From NCBI RefSeq assembly GCF_016617715.1, contig NZ_CP067225.1, positions 744,001-808,000 on the forward strand: a stretch of 64,000 nt of DNA, written 5' to 3'. Below, piece by piece: positions 20,711-32,527 of the stretch. The notes beneath the pieces are model-generated. The model worked only from the letters and a program-made list of their open reading frames with translations. It did not search any database and was not told where the DNA came from. A program made the translations under genes and the position numbers. Source of the DNA: Paracoccus sp. MC1862. Lineage in GTDB: Bacteria; Pseudomonadota; Alphaproteobacteria; Rhodobacterales; Rhodobacteraceae. Numbering within the stretch: position 1 is the first letter of the stretch; every line of letters starts with the position of its first letter.

Positions 20711-23005
20711 ATGAACATCGCCATCACCGCAGGGCTGCAACTGATGCCTCCGGGGTTTTCCGCGGGTCTGGACGCATGGTCCCAGGCGAACGGGCTGTCG
20801 GGAGAGGCGACCTGGGCCAATGCGCCGAACGCGGCCATCGTGCCGGCGGACCAGGACTTCGGCGCCTGTCTGGAAATCGTCAAGCAGGAGAACGTCACCC
20901 GCATCCGCTTTACTGGCGAGACGCCGATCCTGCCCGGCACCTACCTGCGCGTTTCGGCGCGGGTGAAGGGGATCGCGGGCAACCTGCCCTCGGTCCGCAT
21001 CGCGGGTTGGCCGGGGACCGCCCAGCGCCAGCGGGTGACGGGCTTGCCCGAAGCAGGGCCTGCAGTCGCGCTGCCGGGCTATGGCGCGGTGGTCGAGGTG
21101 TCGGCCATCGTCGCCACCGCCACCCGGCAGGGCGTCAACATGGGCTGGGGACCGGCCGCCACGCTGGGGCACATGGGGCTGGACCTGACCGGGCCGAACG
21201 GCGGCGCGATCCGCATCGAGAACCTGCGGATCGAGGACGTGACCGCCGCCTTCGTGCCAGCGATGATCGACTGGGTGGACGTGCGCGATTACGGCGCCAT
21301 CGGCGACGGCGTGACGGACGACCGCACGGCCTTCCAGCGGGCGGACGCCGCTGCGGCGGGCGGTCAGGTACTGGTGCCCGCCGGCACCTATTACATCGGC
21401 GGCAACCTGACCATGAACGAGCCGGTGCGCTTCACCGGCACCCTGCGGATGCCGCGCAGCGCCCGGCTGGGGCTGCGCCGCAACTTCGACCTGCCCTCTT
21501 ATGCCGACGCCTTCGGGGACGAGACCGAGGGGATGAAGCGTGGGCTTCAGGCGCTGCTGGACTACAGCGACCACAACATCTTCGACCTTTGCGGGCGCAA
21601 GGTGGACCTGACCGAGCCGCTGGTGATCGGCGAGCTTGCGCCGGGCCTGACCCAGTTCTCGGCCCGCCGTGTGGTTGCCAACGGACAGATCGGCATCGTG
21701 GACGGACCGGAATGGGCGACGCGCACGGTCAACTCGACCGCGACCTATGACCCGGCGCGGGCCGAGGAGCTGCGGAACGTGGCGCAGATCACGGCGATCG
21801 AGGTCGGCTCGCGCCTGACCGGCCCCGGCGTGGGGCGCGAGGTCTATGTGCGCGCGAAGAACGTCGCCACCGGCACCCTGACCCTGTCGCAGCCGCTTTA
21901 CGGCGGCGCGGGCACCCGCAGCTACGGCTTCCTGCGCTACCGCTATGCCTTCGACTTCTCGACGGTGCCGCAGGTGGATCGATTCTATTTCATGAACGTC
22001 GATTTCGGGCTGGACGGGCTGGCAAGCGGGGTGATGCTGCCGCCGCAGGGGGGCTTGTGGTCATTCCGCGACTGCTTCGTGACCCGACCGAAGGACCGGG
22101 CCATCACCTCGATCGGCGAGGCCTGCCAGGGGATGCTGATCGACCGCTGCGAGTTCATGGCCGACGACATGGACCGTCCCGCGCAGGACCGCACCAGCGT
22201 CTGCCTGAACGTCAACGCCAATGACGTGAAGATCCGCGACAACCGCTTTGTCCGCTTCGGCCATTTCTGCGTGGCGGCGGGCACCGGGCACCTGATCACC
22301 GGCAACCACTGGTTCCAGGGCGACAGCCAGAACTCGGGGCTGCGGACGGCGGGGCTGGTGCTGACCGGGCGCAACGCGCAGGTGACCGTGACGGGAAACT
22401 ATATCGACAACGCCACCGTCGAATGGACCAACGAGCATCATCCGGTGCCCAACTGGGCCGCGGGCCAGCCACCGTTCGGCGGTCTGACGCTGACGGGCAA
22501 CACCTTCCTGTGCTCGCATACGGCGGCAAATTTTTCGTGGATCGTCATCAAGCCCTATGGCGCGGGACATTCGCTGCAGGGGCTGACGGTGATGGGCAAC
22601 GTCTTCAAGTCGCTTTACGCGCAGATCGACCGGGTCGAGCGCGTGGACACGAGCTTTGCCAACCTGGACGTCGGCAAGATGCGGAACGTGCGGTTCGAGG
22701 GCAACACCTTCAACGGCGTCAAGATCCCGACGGCCAACCCGCTGACCGTCAGCCATGCCCAGAACACGGCCTCGGCCCGCTGGGTGGTGACGACGGACGG
22801 CGCGCTGCCGTTCAACGGCCAGTCCATGCGCGTCGAATCGATCGTGGCGCAGGGCACGGTGCAGACAGGCGGGGGTGCGCGCAACACCGACCTGCCGTCC
22901 GTTTCGATCGGGCATGGATCGGGAAAGAACCAGGTGATCCTTGACTTCTCGCAGGCCGTGCGGGGGACGATGGGGCTGAAGATCAGGATGGACCAGCCGG
23001 AATAG
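20711..23005 (+). CDS. Right-handed beta-helix protein with pectate lyase 3-like domain
   Basis: A 764-residue protein. Residues about 1-190 are a beta-rich domain of unknown type. The parallel beta-helix begins at WVDVRDYGAIGDGVTDD, the hallmark of the pectate lyase superfamily 3/GH28-related fold, followed by repeated coils such as VTVTGNYIDNATVEW, LTLTGNTFLC and RNVRFEGNTFNGV. The family includes polysaccharide lyases, glycosidases and phage tailspikes. There is no obvious signal peptide (start MNIAITAGLQLMPPGFSAGL), so export would need another route, for example type I secretion. GAGAGGACGAGAG precedes ATG 20711. No polysaccharide or phage genes lie beside it, so the substrate is unknown. 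Confidence 0.75.
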   Translation: MNIAITAGLQLMPPGFSAGLDAWSQANGLSGEATWANAPNAAIVPADQDFGACLEIVKQENVTRIRFTGETPILPGTYLRVSARVKGIAGNLPSVRIAGWPGTAQRQRVTGLPEAGPAVALPGYGAVVEVSAIVATATRQGVNMGWGPAATLGHMGLDLTGPNGGAIRIENLRIEDVTAAFVPAMIDWVDVRDYGAIGDGVTDDRTAFQRADAAAAGGQVLVPAGTYYIGGNLTMNEPVRFTGTLRMPRSARLGLRRNFDLPSYADAFGDETEGMKRGLQALLDYSDHNIFDLCGRKVDLTEPLVIGELAPGLTQFSARRVVANGQIGIVDGPEWATRTVNSTATYDPARAEELRNVAQITAIEVGSRLTGPGVGREVYVRAKNVATGTLTLSQPLYGGAGTRSYGFLRYRYAFDFSTVPQVDRFYFMNVDFGLDGLASGVMLPPQGGLWSFRDCFVTRPKDRAITSIGEACQGMLIDRCEFMADDMDRPAQDRTSVCLNVNANDVKIRDNRFVRFGHFCVAAGTGHLITGNHWFQGDSQNSGLRTAGLVLTGRNAQVTVTGNYIDNATVEWTNEHHPVPNWAAGQPPFGGLTLTGNTFLCSHTAANFSWIVIKPYGAGHSLQGLTVMGNVFKSLYAQIDRVERVDTSFANLDVGKMRNVRFEGNTFNGVKIPTANPLTVSHAQNTASARWVVTTDGALPFNGQSMRVESIVAQGTVQTGGGARNTDLPSVSIGHGSGKNQVILDFSQAVRGTMGLKIRMDQPE

Positions 23006-23025
23006 GGCTGCGGCAGGACATGACC

Positions 23026-23053
23026 AAGGCCCGGCAGAAGGCTGCCGGGCCTT
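23026..23053. terminator. Bidirectional terminator between convergent genes
   Basis: AAGGCCCGGCAG (23026-23037) and CTGCCGGGCCTT (23042-23053) form a perfect 12-bp stem with a 4-base loop. It continues into TTC on the plus strand, and only two T residues lie in the opposite direction. It sits between the beta-helix gene stop (23005) and the convergent PNPOx-like gene stop (23066), so it probably serves both. Confidence 0.8.
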
Positions 23054-23065
23054 TCGGGCGTTCCC

Positions 23066-23551
23066 TCAGCGGCGAAGATCGTCCGCTGTCAGCCGGAAGG
23101 CGCGGCCGAAACCGGCGTTCAGCAGTCCGGCCCGGATCTCGAGCCGCCAGAAGCGGAAATCCGGCAGCCGGGCATAGACCGCGGCCTTCGGGTCGCGGTC
23201 GCGCCATGCGCGGCGCAGATCCCCCTCGGCTTCGGCCGCGACCATCGTCGCCGTGACCTGCAGCGACAGCCGGGCGCGGGTCAGCGCCATGCCGCGCCCG
23301 TCACCGGCGCGGCTTTCGTCGATCAGCAGCGCGGCGCGCGGATCGCGGCCCAGCGCCGCCGTATGCAGCGCCAGGCCCGACAGCAGCGCCAGCGGCTCAC
23401 CCGCCGGGTCCGTCTGCAAGGCGATGCGCGAGGTCATCGGCCAGCCCTGCGCGTCCAGCACCGCCAGCACCCCGTCCCGCGCCGCATCCAGAATTGCATG
23501 GGCCTGTGATACGGCACCGGCATCCGCGTCCTGATGCGGGTCTCGGGTCAT
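23066..23551 (-). CDS. Pyridoxamine 5'-phosphate oxidase-like / HugZ-type FMN protein
   Basis: A 161-residue split-barrel protein. The pattern DGVLAVLDAQGWPMTSRIALQTD, then LLSGLALHTAALGRDPRAALLID and the following ARLSLQVTATMV matches the pyridoxamine 5'-phosphate oxidase-related FMN-binding family, near the N-terminal part of HugZ-type proteins that handle heme. It lacks the C-terminal DUF2470 domain of full-length HugZ. Start ATG 23551 has AAAGGAAA just upstream and gives MTRDPHQDADAG. It is divergent from acs across a 193-base region. Confidence 0.78.
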   Translation of the reverse strand: MTRDPHQDADAGAVSQAHAILDAARDGVLAVLDAQGWPMTSRIALQTDPAGEPLALLSGLALHTAALGRDPRAALLIDESRAGDGRGMALTRARLSLQVTATMVAAEAEGDLRRAWRDRDPKAAVYARLPDFRFWRLEIRAGLLNAGFGRAFRLTADDLRR

Positions 23552-23584
23552 GGGGTTTCCTTTCTTCCAAAACCGGCGGCAGAG

Positions 23585-23631
23585 TTTTGCAGGTGGCATG
23601 GCGGGCGGAAACAGTTTTGCAACATTTGCAT
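23585..23631. promoter_or_regulatory. Three TTTGCA repeats upstream of acs
   Basis: TTTTGCA at 23585, TTTTGCAA at 23615-23622 and TTTGCAT at 23625-23631 lie in the same orientation in the acs leader. Related TTTGCAAA sites are the reported targets of RamB/ScfR-type regulators of short-chain acyl-CoA metabolism. The spacing here (starts 9-10 bases apart for the last two) differs from the published direct-repeat arrangement I remember, so assignment is tentative. Confidence 0.4.
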
Positions 23632-23744
23632 GTGACAAGCCGCTGGCGCGCACATAGGCTTTGCTCAACCCGCCGTGATTTGTGCGCGCGGGCGTTCCGC
23701 AGCGGGGGGAGCCGCTGCCGGTCGTTCCATTGCCAGGAGGTCAT

Positions 23745-25700
<1,956 letters not shown>

Positions 25701-25803
25701 CGCGGGCCTTGGCGGCTTGCAGATGAAACCCGCGGATGCCCGGCAGCGACCGGGCGTCCAAAAGGATAAAAAAGTCAAGGAACCTTGGAGGAGGGACGAC
25801 TGA

Positions 25804-26112
25804 ATGCTCGACCCGATGCTTGCACGCATCGCGTCCGACCCGAATTATGACAAGCTGCGAACGCGGCGACTTAAATTCGGATGGACGCTGACGATCATCA
25901 TGATGATCGTCTATTACGGTTTCATCCTGCTGGTGGCGTTCGGCAAGGACCTGCTGGCCACGCCCATCGGCAGCGGGGTCACGACCTGGGGGATTCCGAT
26001 CGGCTTCGGCGTGATCCTCATCACCATCGTCCTGACCGGCGTCTATGTCCTGCGCGCGAATCGCGAATACGACGACCTGACCGATCGCATCAAGCGCGAG
26101 GCGCTAAAATGA
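25804..26112 (+). CDS. yjcH: DUF485 inner-membrane protein (YjcH type)
   Basis: A 102-residue protein with two transmembrane helices (about residues 25-45 and 62-82), flanked by [18 protein letters not shown] and the charged tail [22 protein letters not shown]485 proteins are almost always encoded next to ActP-type acetate/solute symporters and probably assist the symporter. GGAGGAGGG precedes ATG 25804. The stop overlaps the actP start by ATGA (26109-26112). Confidence 0.92.
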   Translation: MLDPMLARIASDPNYDKLRTRRLKFGWTLTIIMMIVYYGFILLVAFGKDLLATPIGSGVTTWGIPIGFGVILITIVLTGVYVLRANREYDDLTDRIKREALK

Positions 26113-27842
26113 CGTCGAACCTGACACTTGGCCGCATTCTCGGCCTTTCGCTTCTGATCGCCGTCCCGTCACTGGTCATGGCCGCGCCTGCCATCGAGGG
26201 CGAGGCGGTGCGGCAGCCGACCAACTGGACCGCCATCGGGATGTTCGCGGTCTTCGTGGCGGGCACGCTCTACATCACCAAATGGGCCGCCGGGCGCACC
26301 AAGTCGGCGTCCGACTTCTACACCGCGGGCGGCGGCATCACCGGCTTCCAGAACGGGCTGGCGATCGCCGGGGACTACATGTCGGCGGCCTCGTTCCTGG
26401 GGATCTCGGCGGCGGTGATGGCGACCGGCTTCGACGGGCTGATCTATTCGATCGGCTTCCTTGTCGGCTGGCCGATCCTGACCTTCCTGATGGCCGAACG
26501 GCTGCGCAATCTGGGCAAGTTCACCTTCGCCGACGTGGCGGCCTTTCGCTTCTCGCAGACGCCGGTGCGGCTGTTCGCGGCATCGTCCACGCTGGTCGTC
26601 GTGGCCTTCTACCTGATCGCGCAGATGGTCGGCGCGGGCCAGCTCATCAAGCTGCTGTTCGGGCTGGAATACTGGATGGCCGTAGTCATCGTCGGCGGGC
26701 TGATGATGGTCTACGTGCTGTTCGGCGGCATGACGGCCACGACCTGGGTGCAGATCATCAAGGCCTGCCTTCTGCTGGGCGGGGCGTCCTTCATGGCGCT
26801 GATGGTGATGTGGCAGTTCGGCTTCAGCTTCGAGCGGCTATTTGCGGAATCGGTACGGATCAAGACCGACATTGCCGCGACCGGGGGCGCTGCGCCCGAG
26901 GAAGCCGCCGCGACGGGGCGCTCGATCATGGGACCGGGCAACTTCGTCAAGGACCCGATCTCGGCCATCTCCTTCGGCATGGCGCTGATGTTCGGGACCG
27001 CGGGCCTGCCGCATATCCTGATGCGCTTCTTCACCGTTCCCAGCGCGAAAGAGGCGCGCAAGTCGGTGATGTGGGCGACGGTGTGGATCGGCTATTTCTA
27101 CATGCTGACCTTCATCATCGGCTTCGGCGCCATCACCTTCGTGCTGACCAACCCCGGCTTCCTGGAAGGCGGCGTCCTTGGCGCTCCGCTGATCGGCGGC
27201 AACAACATGGCGGCCGTCCACCTGGCGAACGCCGTTGGCGGCAACATCTTCCTGGGCTTCATGTCGGCGGTGGCCTTTGCGACGATCCTTGCGGTCGTGG
27301 CCGGGCTGACGCTGTCGGGCGCCTCGGCGGTGTCGCACGACATCTATTCCACAATTGTGAAAAAGGGCCATGCCGACAGCGCGGCCGAGTTGCGGGTATC
27401 CCGCTACACGGTGTTGGCGCTCGGCGTAGTCGCGGTGCTGCTGGGCATTCTCTTCGAGAAGCAGAACATCGCCTTTATGGTGTCGCTGGCCTTCGCGGTC
27501 GCGGCCTCGGCGAACTTCCCCGTGCTGTTCCTGTCGATCCTCTGGAGCGGCATGACCACGCGCGGCGCCGTGATCGGCGGCTTCCTCGGGCTGATCTCGT
27601 CGGTGCTGCTGACGGTGCTGTCGCCCTCGGTCTGGGAAGTCACGCTGGGCAATGAGGCGGGTTCGGCGCCCTTCCCCTATACCTCGCCCGCGCTCTTCTC
27701 GATGACGCTGGCCTTCCTGGGGATCTGGCTCTTCTCGGTGACCGACAAGAGCCGGCGCGCCGCAGTCGACAAGGCGGGGTTCCTGCCGCAGCAGATCCGG
27801 TCCGAAACCGGCATCGGCGCGTCAGAAGCCTCGGCGCATTGA
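26109..27842 (+). CDS. actP: Acetate:cation symporter ActP
   Basis: A 577-residue sodium:solute symporter family protein that takes up acetate and other short-chain carboxylates. A cleavable-looking leader ([18 protein letters not shown]) is followed by about 13 helices. Family segments include [31 protein letters not shown] (seen at about residues 65-95), [18 protein letters not shown] and [12 protein letters not shown]. It overlaps the DUF485 gene by four bases, and its stop overlaps the TTG start of the next gene, so it is the translational centre of the acetate operon. Confidence 0.95.
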   Translation: MTSNLTLGRILGLSLLIAVPSLVMAAPAIEGEAVRQPTNWTAIGMFAVFVAGTLYITKWAAGRTKSASDFYTAGGGITGFQNGLAIAGDYMSAASFLGISAAVMATGFDGLIYSIGFLVGWPILTFLMAERLRNLGKFTFADVAAFRFSQTPVRLFAASSTLVVVAFYLIAQMVGAGQLIKLLFGLEYWMAVVIVGGLMMVYVLFGGMTATTWVQIIKACLLLGGASFMALMVMWQFGFSFERLFAESVRIKTDIAATGGAAPEEAAATGRSIMGPGNFVKDPISAISFGMALMFGTAGLPHILMRFFTVPSAKEARKSVMWATVWIGYFYMLTFIIGFGAITFVLTNPGFLEGGVLGAPLIGGNNMAAVHLANAVGGNIFLGFMSAVAFATILAVVAGLTLSGASAVSHDIYSTIVKKGHADSAAELRVSRYTVLALGVVAVLLGILFEKQNIAFMVSLAFAVAASANFPVLFLSILWSGMTTRGAVIGGFLGLISSVLLTVLSPSVWEVTLGNEAGSAPFPYTSPALFSMTLAFLGIWLFSVTDKSRRAAVDKAGFLPQQIRSETGIGASEASAH

Positions 27843-29332
27843 ACAACGGGCGCCACCTGCAAGACCACGCGGTCGGACCTTCGGGTCCGGCCGTTTCCCT
27901 GACCTCCGCCGCAGGCCACCATGCCGGGCGAGAGACGCTGACGCTGCTGTCCTCGCAGGTGCGCGATGCGTTCCTGCGCAAGCCCTTCTTCGTCGATGGC
28001 GACACCGACATCGTGACGCTGTGCCGGCTGATGGCCGAGAACGGTGTCACCGACGCCCTTGTGCGCGATGGCGCGGGCATCGGCATCTTCACCACCACCA
28101 ACCTTCGCGACGTGCTGCTGATGGACCGGCCCCCCGCCGCCATCCCCGTGCGCGAGGTCGCGAGCTTTCCCGCCGTCTCGGTCCCCCTTGATGCCGAGCT
28201 GATCGAGGCGATGATCCTGATGCTGCGCCACCGGGTCCATCGGGTCGCGGTCCACGAGGGCCGCAAGATCGTGGGCGTCCTTGGCCAGCTTGACCTGATG
28301 AGCTTCGTGGCGAACCACTCGCATCTGATCGCCATTCAAGCGGCGCAGGCGGGAACGGTGGCCGAACTGAAGAAGGCCGCCGACCAGATCGCGCCCTTGA
28401 TCGCCGTGCTGCACGAGGACGGCGTGCGGGTCGAGGTGATCGCACGGCTTGTGGGCGAGTTGAACCGCGCCGTCTTCCGCCGCCTGTGGGAACTGGTCGC
28501 GCCCGAGGATCTGCGCGCCGCATCCTGCCTGATCGTCATGGGCAGCGAGGGGCGGGGCGAGCAGATCATGCGGACCGACCAGGACAACGGCCTGATCCTG
28601 CCCGACGGCTTTCCCGAGGAACGGGCCGAACAGGCGACCGCCGCCTTCACCGCCGCGCTGGTCGATTTCGGCTATCCCCCCTGTCCGGGTGGCATCATGG
28701 CCAGCCGGCCCGACTGGCGGCGCACGGTGTCAGGCTACCGCGCCGCGATCGGGGAATGGATTCACGGGACCGATCCCGAGGGTCCGATGAACCTCGCCAT
28801 CTTCATGGACGCCCTGCCGGTGGCCGGGGACACGGGCCTGCTGGATGGTCTCAAGGCGCATATGGGACGGCTGATCGCGGGCAACGACGCCTATCTGGCG
28901 CGCTTTGCCGCCTCGGCCAACAGCTTTGCCGAGGATGGAAGCTGGTGGAGCCGCCTGCCCGGCATGAAGGGCCGCGCGGGGGCCGAGATCGACATCAAGA
29001 AGCTGGGCATCTTTCCCATCGTGCAGGGCACCCGCGCGCTGGCGCTGCAATACCGCATCCCCGAGCTTTCGACGGCCGAGCGGCTGAGGGCTCTGGCCTC
29101 GGCCCGGCGGATCAGGCCAGGACTGGCCCGCGACCTGACCGACGCGCTGCATCTGCTGATGGGGGTCAAACTTGACAACAACCTGGCGCAGATGGCCGAG
29201 GGGCGGGTGCCGGACAACCTGATCCGGATCGATGCCCTTGGCACGCTGAACCGGCAGGGGCTGAAGCAGGCGCTGGCCATCGTGCGCGACTTCCGCGGCT
29301 GGCTGGTCCAGCATTTCAGGTTGGTCGCATGA
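27839..29332 (+). CDS. CBS domain and DUF294 putative nucleotidyltransferase
   Basis: About 497 residues from TTG 27839, which overlaps the actP stop as TTGA. A CBS pair spans roughly residues 45-165 ([28 protein letters not shown] onward). The DUF294 putative nucleotidyltransferase part holds the Pol-beta-like signature [19 protein letters not shown] near residue 234; a DUF294 C-terminal helical domain follows. This resembles the GlnD-like architecture, so an adenylate-sensing nucleotidyl transfer role is plausible; substrate unknown. No cyclic nucleotide-binding domain is present. The weak TTG start implies dependence on translation of actP; a later start is possible but would remove only non-domain sequence. 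Confidence 0.82.
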   Translation: MNNGRHLQDHAVGPSGPAVSLTSAAGHHAGRETLTLLSSQVRDAFLRKPFFVDGDTDIVTLCRLMAENGVTDALVRDGAGIGIFTTTNLRDVLLMDRPPAAIPVREVASFPAVSVPLDAELIEAMILMLRHRVHRVAVHEGRKIVGVLGQLDLMSFVANHSHLIAIQAAQAGTVAELKKAADQIAPLIAVLHEDGVRVEVIARLVGELNRAVFRRLWELVAPEDLRAASCLIVMGSEGRGEQIMRTDQDNGLILPDGFPEERAEQATAAFTAALVDFGYPPCPGGIMASRPDWRRTVSGYRAAIGEWIHGTDPEGPMNLAIFMDALPVAGDTGLLDGLKAHMGRLIAGNDAYLARFAASANSFAEDGSWWSRLPGMKGRAGAEIDIKKLGIFPIVQGTRALALQYRIPELSTAERLRALASARRIRPGLARDLTDALHLLMGVKLDNNLAQMAEGRVPDNLIRIDALGTLNRQGLKQALAIVRDFRGWLVQHFRLVA

Positions 29333-30015
29333 GCGCGGACCTGTTCACCGAGGAAGCCGTCGCCGCGATGGTCCACGAGTTGCGGACCCCCGTGACCACG
29401 ATCCGCGCGCTGGCGGAACTGATGCTCGACACGCCGGAGATGGAGGAGGACGAGCGGCGCGGCTTCCTGTCCATCATTGCGGATGAATCGCGCCGGCTGG
29501 GACGACTGGTCGACGAGGTTCTGGAGGCGGCGCGGATCGGATCGGCCGAGGCCGAGTGGCGGATGGAGGATCTGGACCCCTTGGCCCTGACCGCCGAGGC
29601 CGCGCGGCTCGCCACCGGGCTGATGCGGGAACGCGGTGTCGAACTGTCGCTGGACCTGCCGGCGACCGCGCCCCCGGTCCGGGGCGACCGCGACCGGCTG
29701 CTGCAGGTGCTGCTGAACCTGCTGTCGAACGCGGCGAAGGCTGCCTCGGGGCAGGGCGGGCACGTCGCCCTTGCGCTTGCCCCGGACAGGGACGCCGTGA
29801 CCATCCGCGTCATCGACAACGGCCCCGGCATCGCGCCCGAGGATCGCGAGGCGGTGTTCCAGCCTTTCCACCGGCTGGGGCAGACAGGCACGGGCCTCGG
29901 CCTTCCGGTCAGCCGCCGCATCGCCCGGCGCCATGGCGGCAGCCTGTCGGTCGAGCCTTCCGACGCCGGCGCCTGCTTCGCCCTGTCCCTGCCGCTGGCG
30001 GAGGGTGCGGCATGA
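29329..30015 (+). CDS. Small cytoplasmic sensor histidine kinase
   Basis: A 228-residue kinase with no transmembrane or sensor domain. The HisKA phosphoacceptor His16 lies in VHELRTPVTTIRALAE. The ATPase domain is complete, with N box LLNLLSNAAKAA, G1 DNGPGIAPED and G2 GTGLGLPVSRRIARRHGG. It should autophosphorylate and pass phosphate to the receiver encoded immediately downstream. Lacking its own sensor, it probably receives its signal from a partner in the operon, such as the CBS-DUF294 protein or ActP. It overlaps both neighbours by ATGA. Confidence 0.9.
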   Translation: MSADLFTEEAVAAMVHELRTPVTTIRALAELMLDTPEMEEDERRGFLSIIADESRRLGRLVDEVLEAARIGSAEAEWRMEDLDPLALTAEAARLATGLMRERGVELSLDLPATAPPVRGDRDRLLQVLLNLLSNAAKAASGQGGHVALALAPDRDAVTIRVIDNGPGIAPEDREAVFQPFHRLGQTGTGLGLPVSRRIARRHGGSLSVEPSDAGACFALSLPLAEGAA

Positions 30016-30377
30016 CCCGCCCCGTCCTGATCGCCGATGATGAGCCGAACATCGTGATCTCGCTTGAGTTCATGCTGAAGCGCGAGGGCCATCGCGTGCT
30101 GATCGCCCGCAACGGGGCCGAGGCGCTGGACCTGATCCGGGCCGAGCGGCCCGCGCTGGTGCTGCTGGACGCGATGATGCCCGGCATGTCGGGATTCGAG
30201 GTCTGCGAGGCCGTGCGCGCCGACCCCGAGATCGCTGCGACCCCCATCCTGATGCTCACTGCCAAGGCCCGCCCCCCCGACATGGCGCGGGGCATCGGCG
30301 CGGGTGCCGACGCCTATGTCCCCAAGCCCTTTTCCACCCGCGACTTGATCGCGCGGGTGCGCGAGCTTCTGGGATGA
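30012..30377 (+). CDS. Single-domain response regulator
   Basis: A 121-residue CheY-like receiver with no output domain. Conserved residues are present: acidic pair Asp9/Asp10, phosphoacceptor Asp53 (LVLLDAMMPGMSG), Thr83 (MLTAK) and Lys105 (VPKPFS). It must act by protein-protein contact or as part of a phosphorelay; its direct neighbours, the small kinase upstream and the kinase-like exonuclease protein downstream, are the obvious partners. Overlaps both by ATGA. Confidence 0.92.
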   Translation: MTRPVLIADDEPNIVISLEFMLKREGHRVLIARNGAEALDLIRAERPALVLLDAMMPGMSGFEVCEAVRADPEIAATPILMLTAKARPPDMARGIGAGADAYVPKPFSTRDLIARVRELLG

Positions 30378-32527
30378 GGCGGCGCGGCCTCGTGGCGGCG
30401 GTTCTTGCGCCGGGGGTCGCGCTTGCGCTGTGGGTCGTGCTGGGCGCGGTGGTGTTCCTGCTGGCGCTGGGACCGCGCAGCGCCGCCCTGCGGGCGACCT
30501 GGCGGGTGGCGCTGCAAAGCCACGGGATGCTGCTGGTGCTGTGGTGGCTGATCGCCGCGGCCCTTGCGGGCTGGCTGGTGCGCCAGCTTTACGGCCGCCT
30601 GGTCCGCGGCCCCGAGCGGCTGCTGGCCGCGACCCGCATCCTTGCCGCACAGGAAGATGCCGCCAGCCTGCCCGAAGCCGTCATGACGACCCGCGCGACC
30701 CGCGCCCTGGGGTCCGAGATCGAGCGGCTCGTGGCCGAGCGGCGCGAGTTGCGGGTCGAGATGGCGCGGCTGGTCGACGAGGCAAGCCGCAGCGTCGCCG
30801 AACAGCGCGACCAGCTTGCGGCGCTGATGGACGAACTGGATCACGCCGTCGCTGTCTGCAACCGCGACGGGCGCATGCTGCTTTACAACGCGCGGATGCG
30901 GAAGCTGGCCGGCCGGCTGGCGGTCGGCGCGGACAGGGTGGCGCTGGGCCGGTCGATCCATGCGGTGCTGGACCCCGCGGCCATCGGCCATGCGCTGGAA
31001 ACGGTCGAAGGGCGGATCGCCCGGGGGGTGCCCGCCAGCGCCTCGGTCGCGCAGGTCGTCACCACCTCGGCCAACGGGCACCTGCTGCGCGTCAGTCTCG
31101 CCCCCGTGCAGCAGGCCGAAGGCGAGCGGGGCGAGCTGCGGGGCTACGTCCTGCTGGTCGATGACGTGACCGAGGACCAGCAGCGGCAGGCGCGGCGCGA
31201 CGGGGCGCTGCTGCGGATGACGGAACGCAGCCGTGCCGCCATCGCCAACCTGCAGGCGGCGCTGGAGATGCTGGATTACCCCGACCTTTCCCCCGAGGAC
31301 CGCGAGCGCTTCCTGTCCGTCCTTGGCGACGAGGTCGCGCAGATGCGCGAGCGGCTGCTGGCCGACGATGCCGAGGCCGCGCATGAGCTTGCCGCCCGCT
31401 GGCCCCTGCACGACATGCTGGGCAGCGACCTGATGGCGGCGGCCGTCCGCAGGCTGCAGGCGACGGCCGGGGCGCCCATCACCACCTCGCCGCCCGACGC
31501 GGAACTGTGGCTGCGGATCGACAGCTTCGGGCTGATCGGTGCGCTGGATCACCTCGCCCGGCGCATCCTGCACCTGCGCCACGACCCGGTGCTGTGGCTG
31601 CGGCTGAACCGCGCCGGGCGTCATGCGCATCTGGACCTCGACTGGGTGGTGCGCGAAGGCATCCCCCCGGTGGACCCGCGCGCGCTCAGCACGATGCCGG
31701 ACGAGCCGATCGACGGCGTGCCGGGCACGGTGTCGGTCCGCGATGTGATCGACCGCCACGGGGGCGAGATCTGGGTCGGCCGCAACCCCGACACCGGGCG
31801 ATCCTTCTTCCGCATGCTGCTGCCGCTCGCCGCCGTCGAGACGGCCCTGGCCGAGGCCAAGCCCGGCAGCCGCCCCGAGTTCTACGACTTCGACCTGTTC
31901 ACCGCCGGCCATGGCGAGGCGGTGGACAGCCGCCCGCTGGTGGAACTGTCCTTCACCGTCTTCGACTGCGAGACCACGGGCCTCGATCCCGCGGGCGGGG
32001 ACGAGATCATCCAGATCGGCGCCGTCCGCATTCTCAACACCCGCATCCTTGAAGGCGAGGTGATCGACCAGCTTGTCGATCCCCGGCGCCTGATCCCGGA
32101 AGCGGGCACCGCAATCCATGGCATCCGGCAGGACATGGTGCAGGGCCAGCCGACCATCGCCGAGGCGCTGCCGGTCTTCCACCGCTTTGCCGAGGGCAGC
32201 GTCCTGGTCGGGCACAACGTCGCCTTCGACCTGCGCTTTCTGCAGATGAAGGAACGGGCGACCGGCCTGCGCTTTGACCACCCGGTGCTGGACACGTTGC
32301 TGCTGTCCAGCGTCCTGCATCCGGCCGAGGAAAGCCACAGCCTGGAAGCCATCGCCGCGCGACTGGGGGTTCGGATCGGCGGGCGCCACACCGCGCTGGG
32401 CGATGCGCTGGCGACGGCCGAGGTGTTCCGGCGCATGATCCCGCTGCTGGCGCGGCAGGGCATCGTCACGCTGGGGCAGGCGCGGGCGGCCTCGGACCAG
32501 TCGCAATTCGCGCGGCTGCGGTATTAA
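30374..32527 (+). CDS. Membrane-anchored degenerate kinase fused to DnaQ-like 3'-5' exonuclease
   Basis: A 717-residue protein. Two N-terminal helices (about residues 8-32 and 50-70) lead to a HAMP-like linker and coiled coil, then a PAS-like domain (LMDELDHAVAVCNRDGRMLLYNARMRKLAG). A region resembling HisKA and HATPase folds follows but has no phosphoacceptor His and no intact N or G boxes; the end VRDVIDRHGGEIWVGRNPDTG matches the ATPase C-terminus. The last 190 residues are a DEDDh exonuclease: FDCETTGLD near residue 530, GHNVAFDLRFL and HTALGDALATAEVF carry the acidic residues and His. It should degrade DNA or RNA 3' ends. It closes the acetate operon and is convergent with, and overlaps by four bases, the next minus-strand gene. 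Confidence 0.85.
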   Translation: MRRRGLVAAVLAPGVALALWVVLGAVVFLLALGPRSAALRATWRVALQSHGMLLVLWWLIAAALAGWLVRQLYGRLVRGPERLLAATRILAAQEDAASLPEAVMTTRATRALGSEIERLVAERRELRVEMARLVDEASRSVAEQRDQLAALMDELDHAVAVCNRDGRMLLYNARMRKLAGRLAVGADRVALGRSIHAVLDPAAIGHALETVEGRIARGVPASASVAQVVTTSANGHLLRVSLAPVQQAEGERGELRGYVLLVDDVTEDQQRQARRDGALLRMTERSRAAIANLQAALEMLDYPDLSPEDRERFLSVLGDEVAQMRERLLADDAEAAHELAARWPLHDMLGSDLMAAAVRRLQATAGAPITTSPPDAELWLRIDSFGLIGALDHLARRILHLRHDPVLWLRLNRAGRHAHLDLDWVVREGIPPVDPRALSTMPDEPIDGVPGTVSVRDVIDRHGGEIWVGRNPDTGRSFFRMLLPLAAVETALAEAKPGSRPEFYDFDLFTAGHGEAVDSRPLVELSFTVFDCETTGLDPAGGDEIIQIGAVRILNTRILEGEVIDQLVDPRRLIPEAGTAIHGIRQDMVQGQPTIAEALPVFHRFAEGSVLVGHNVAFDLRFLQMKERATGLRFDHPVLDTLLLSSVLHPAEESHSLEAIAARLGVRIGGRHTALGDALATAEVFRRMIPLLARQGIVTLGQARAASDQSQFARLRY

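Noticed and set aside
20711..23005. Phage tailspike as evidence of a prophage
   Set aside because: No phage structural, integrase or lysis genes on either side.
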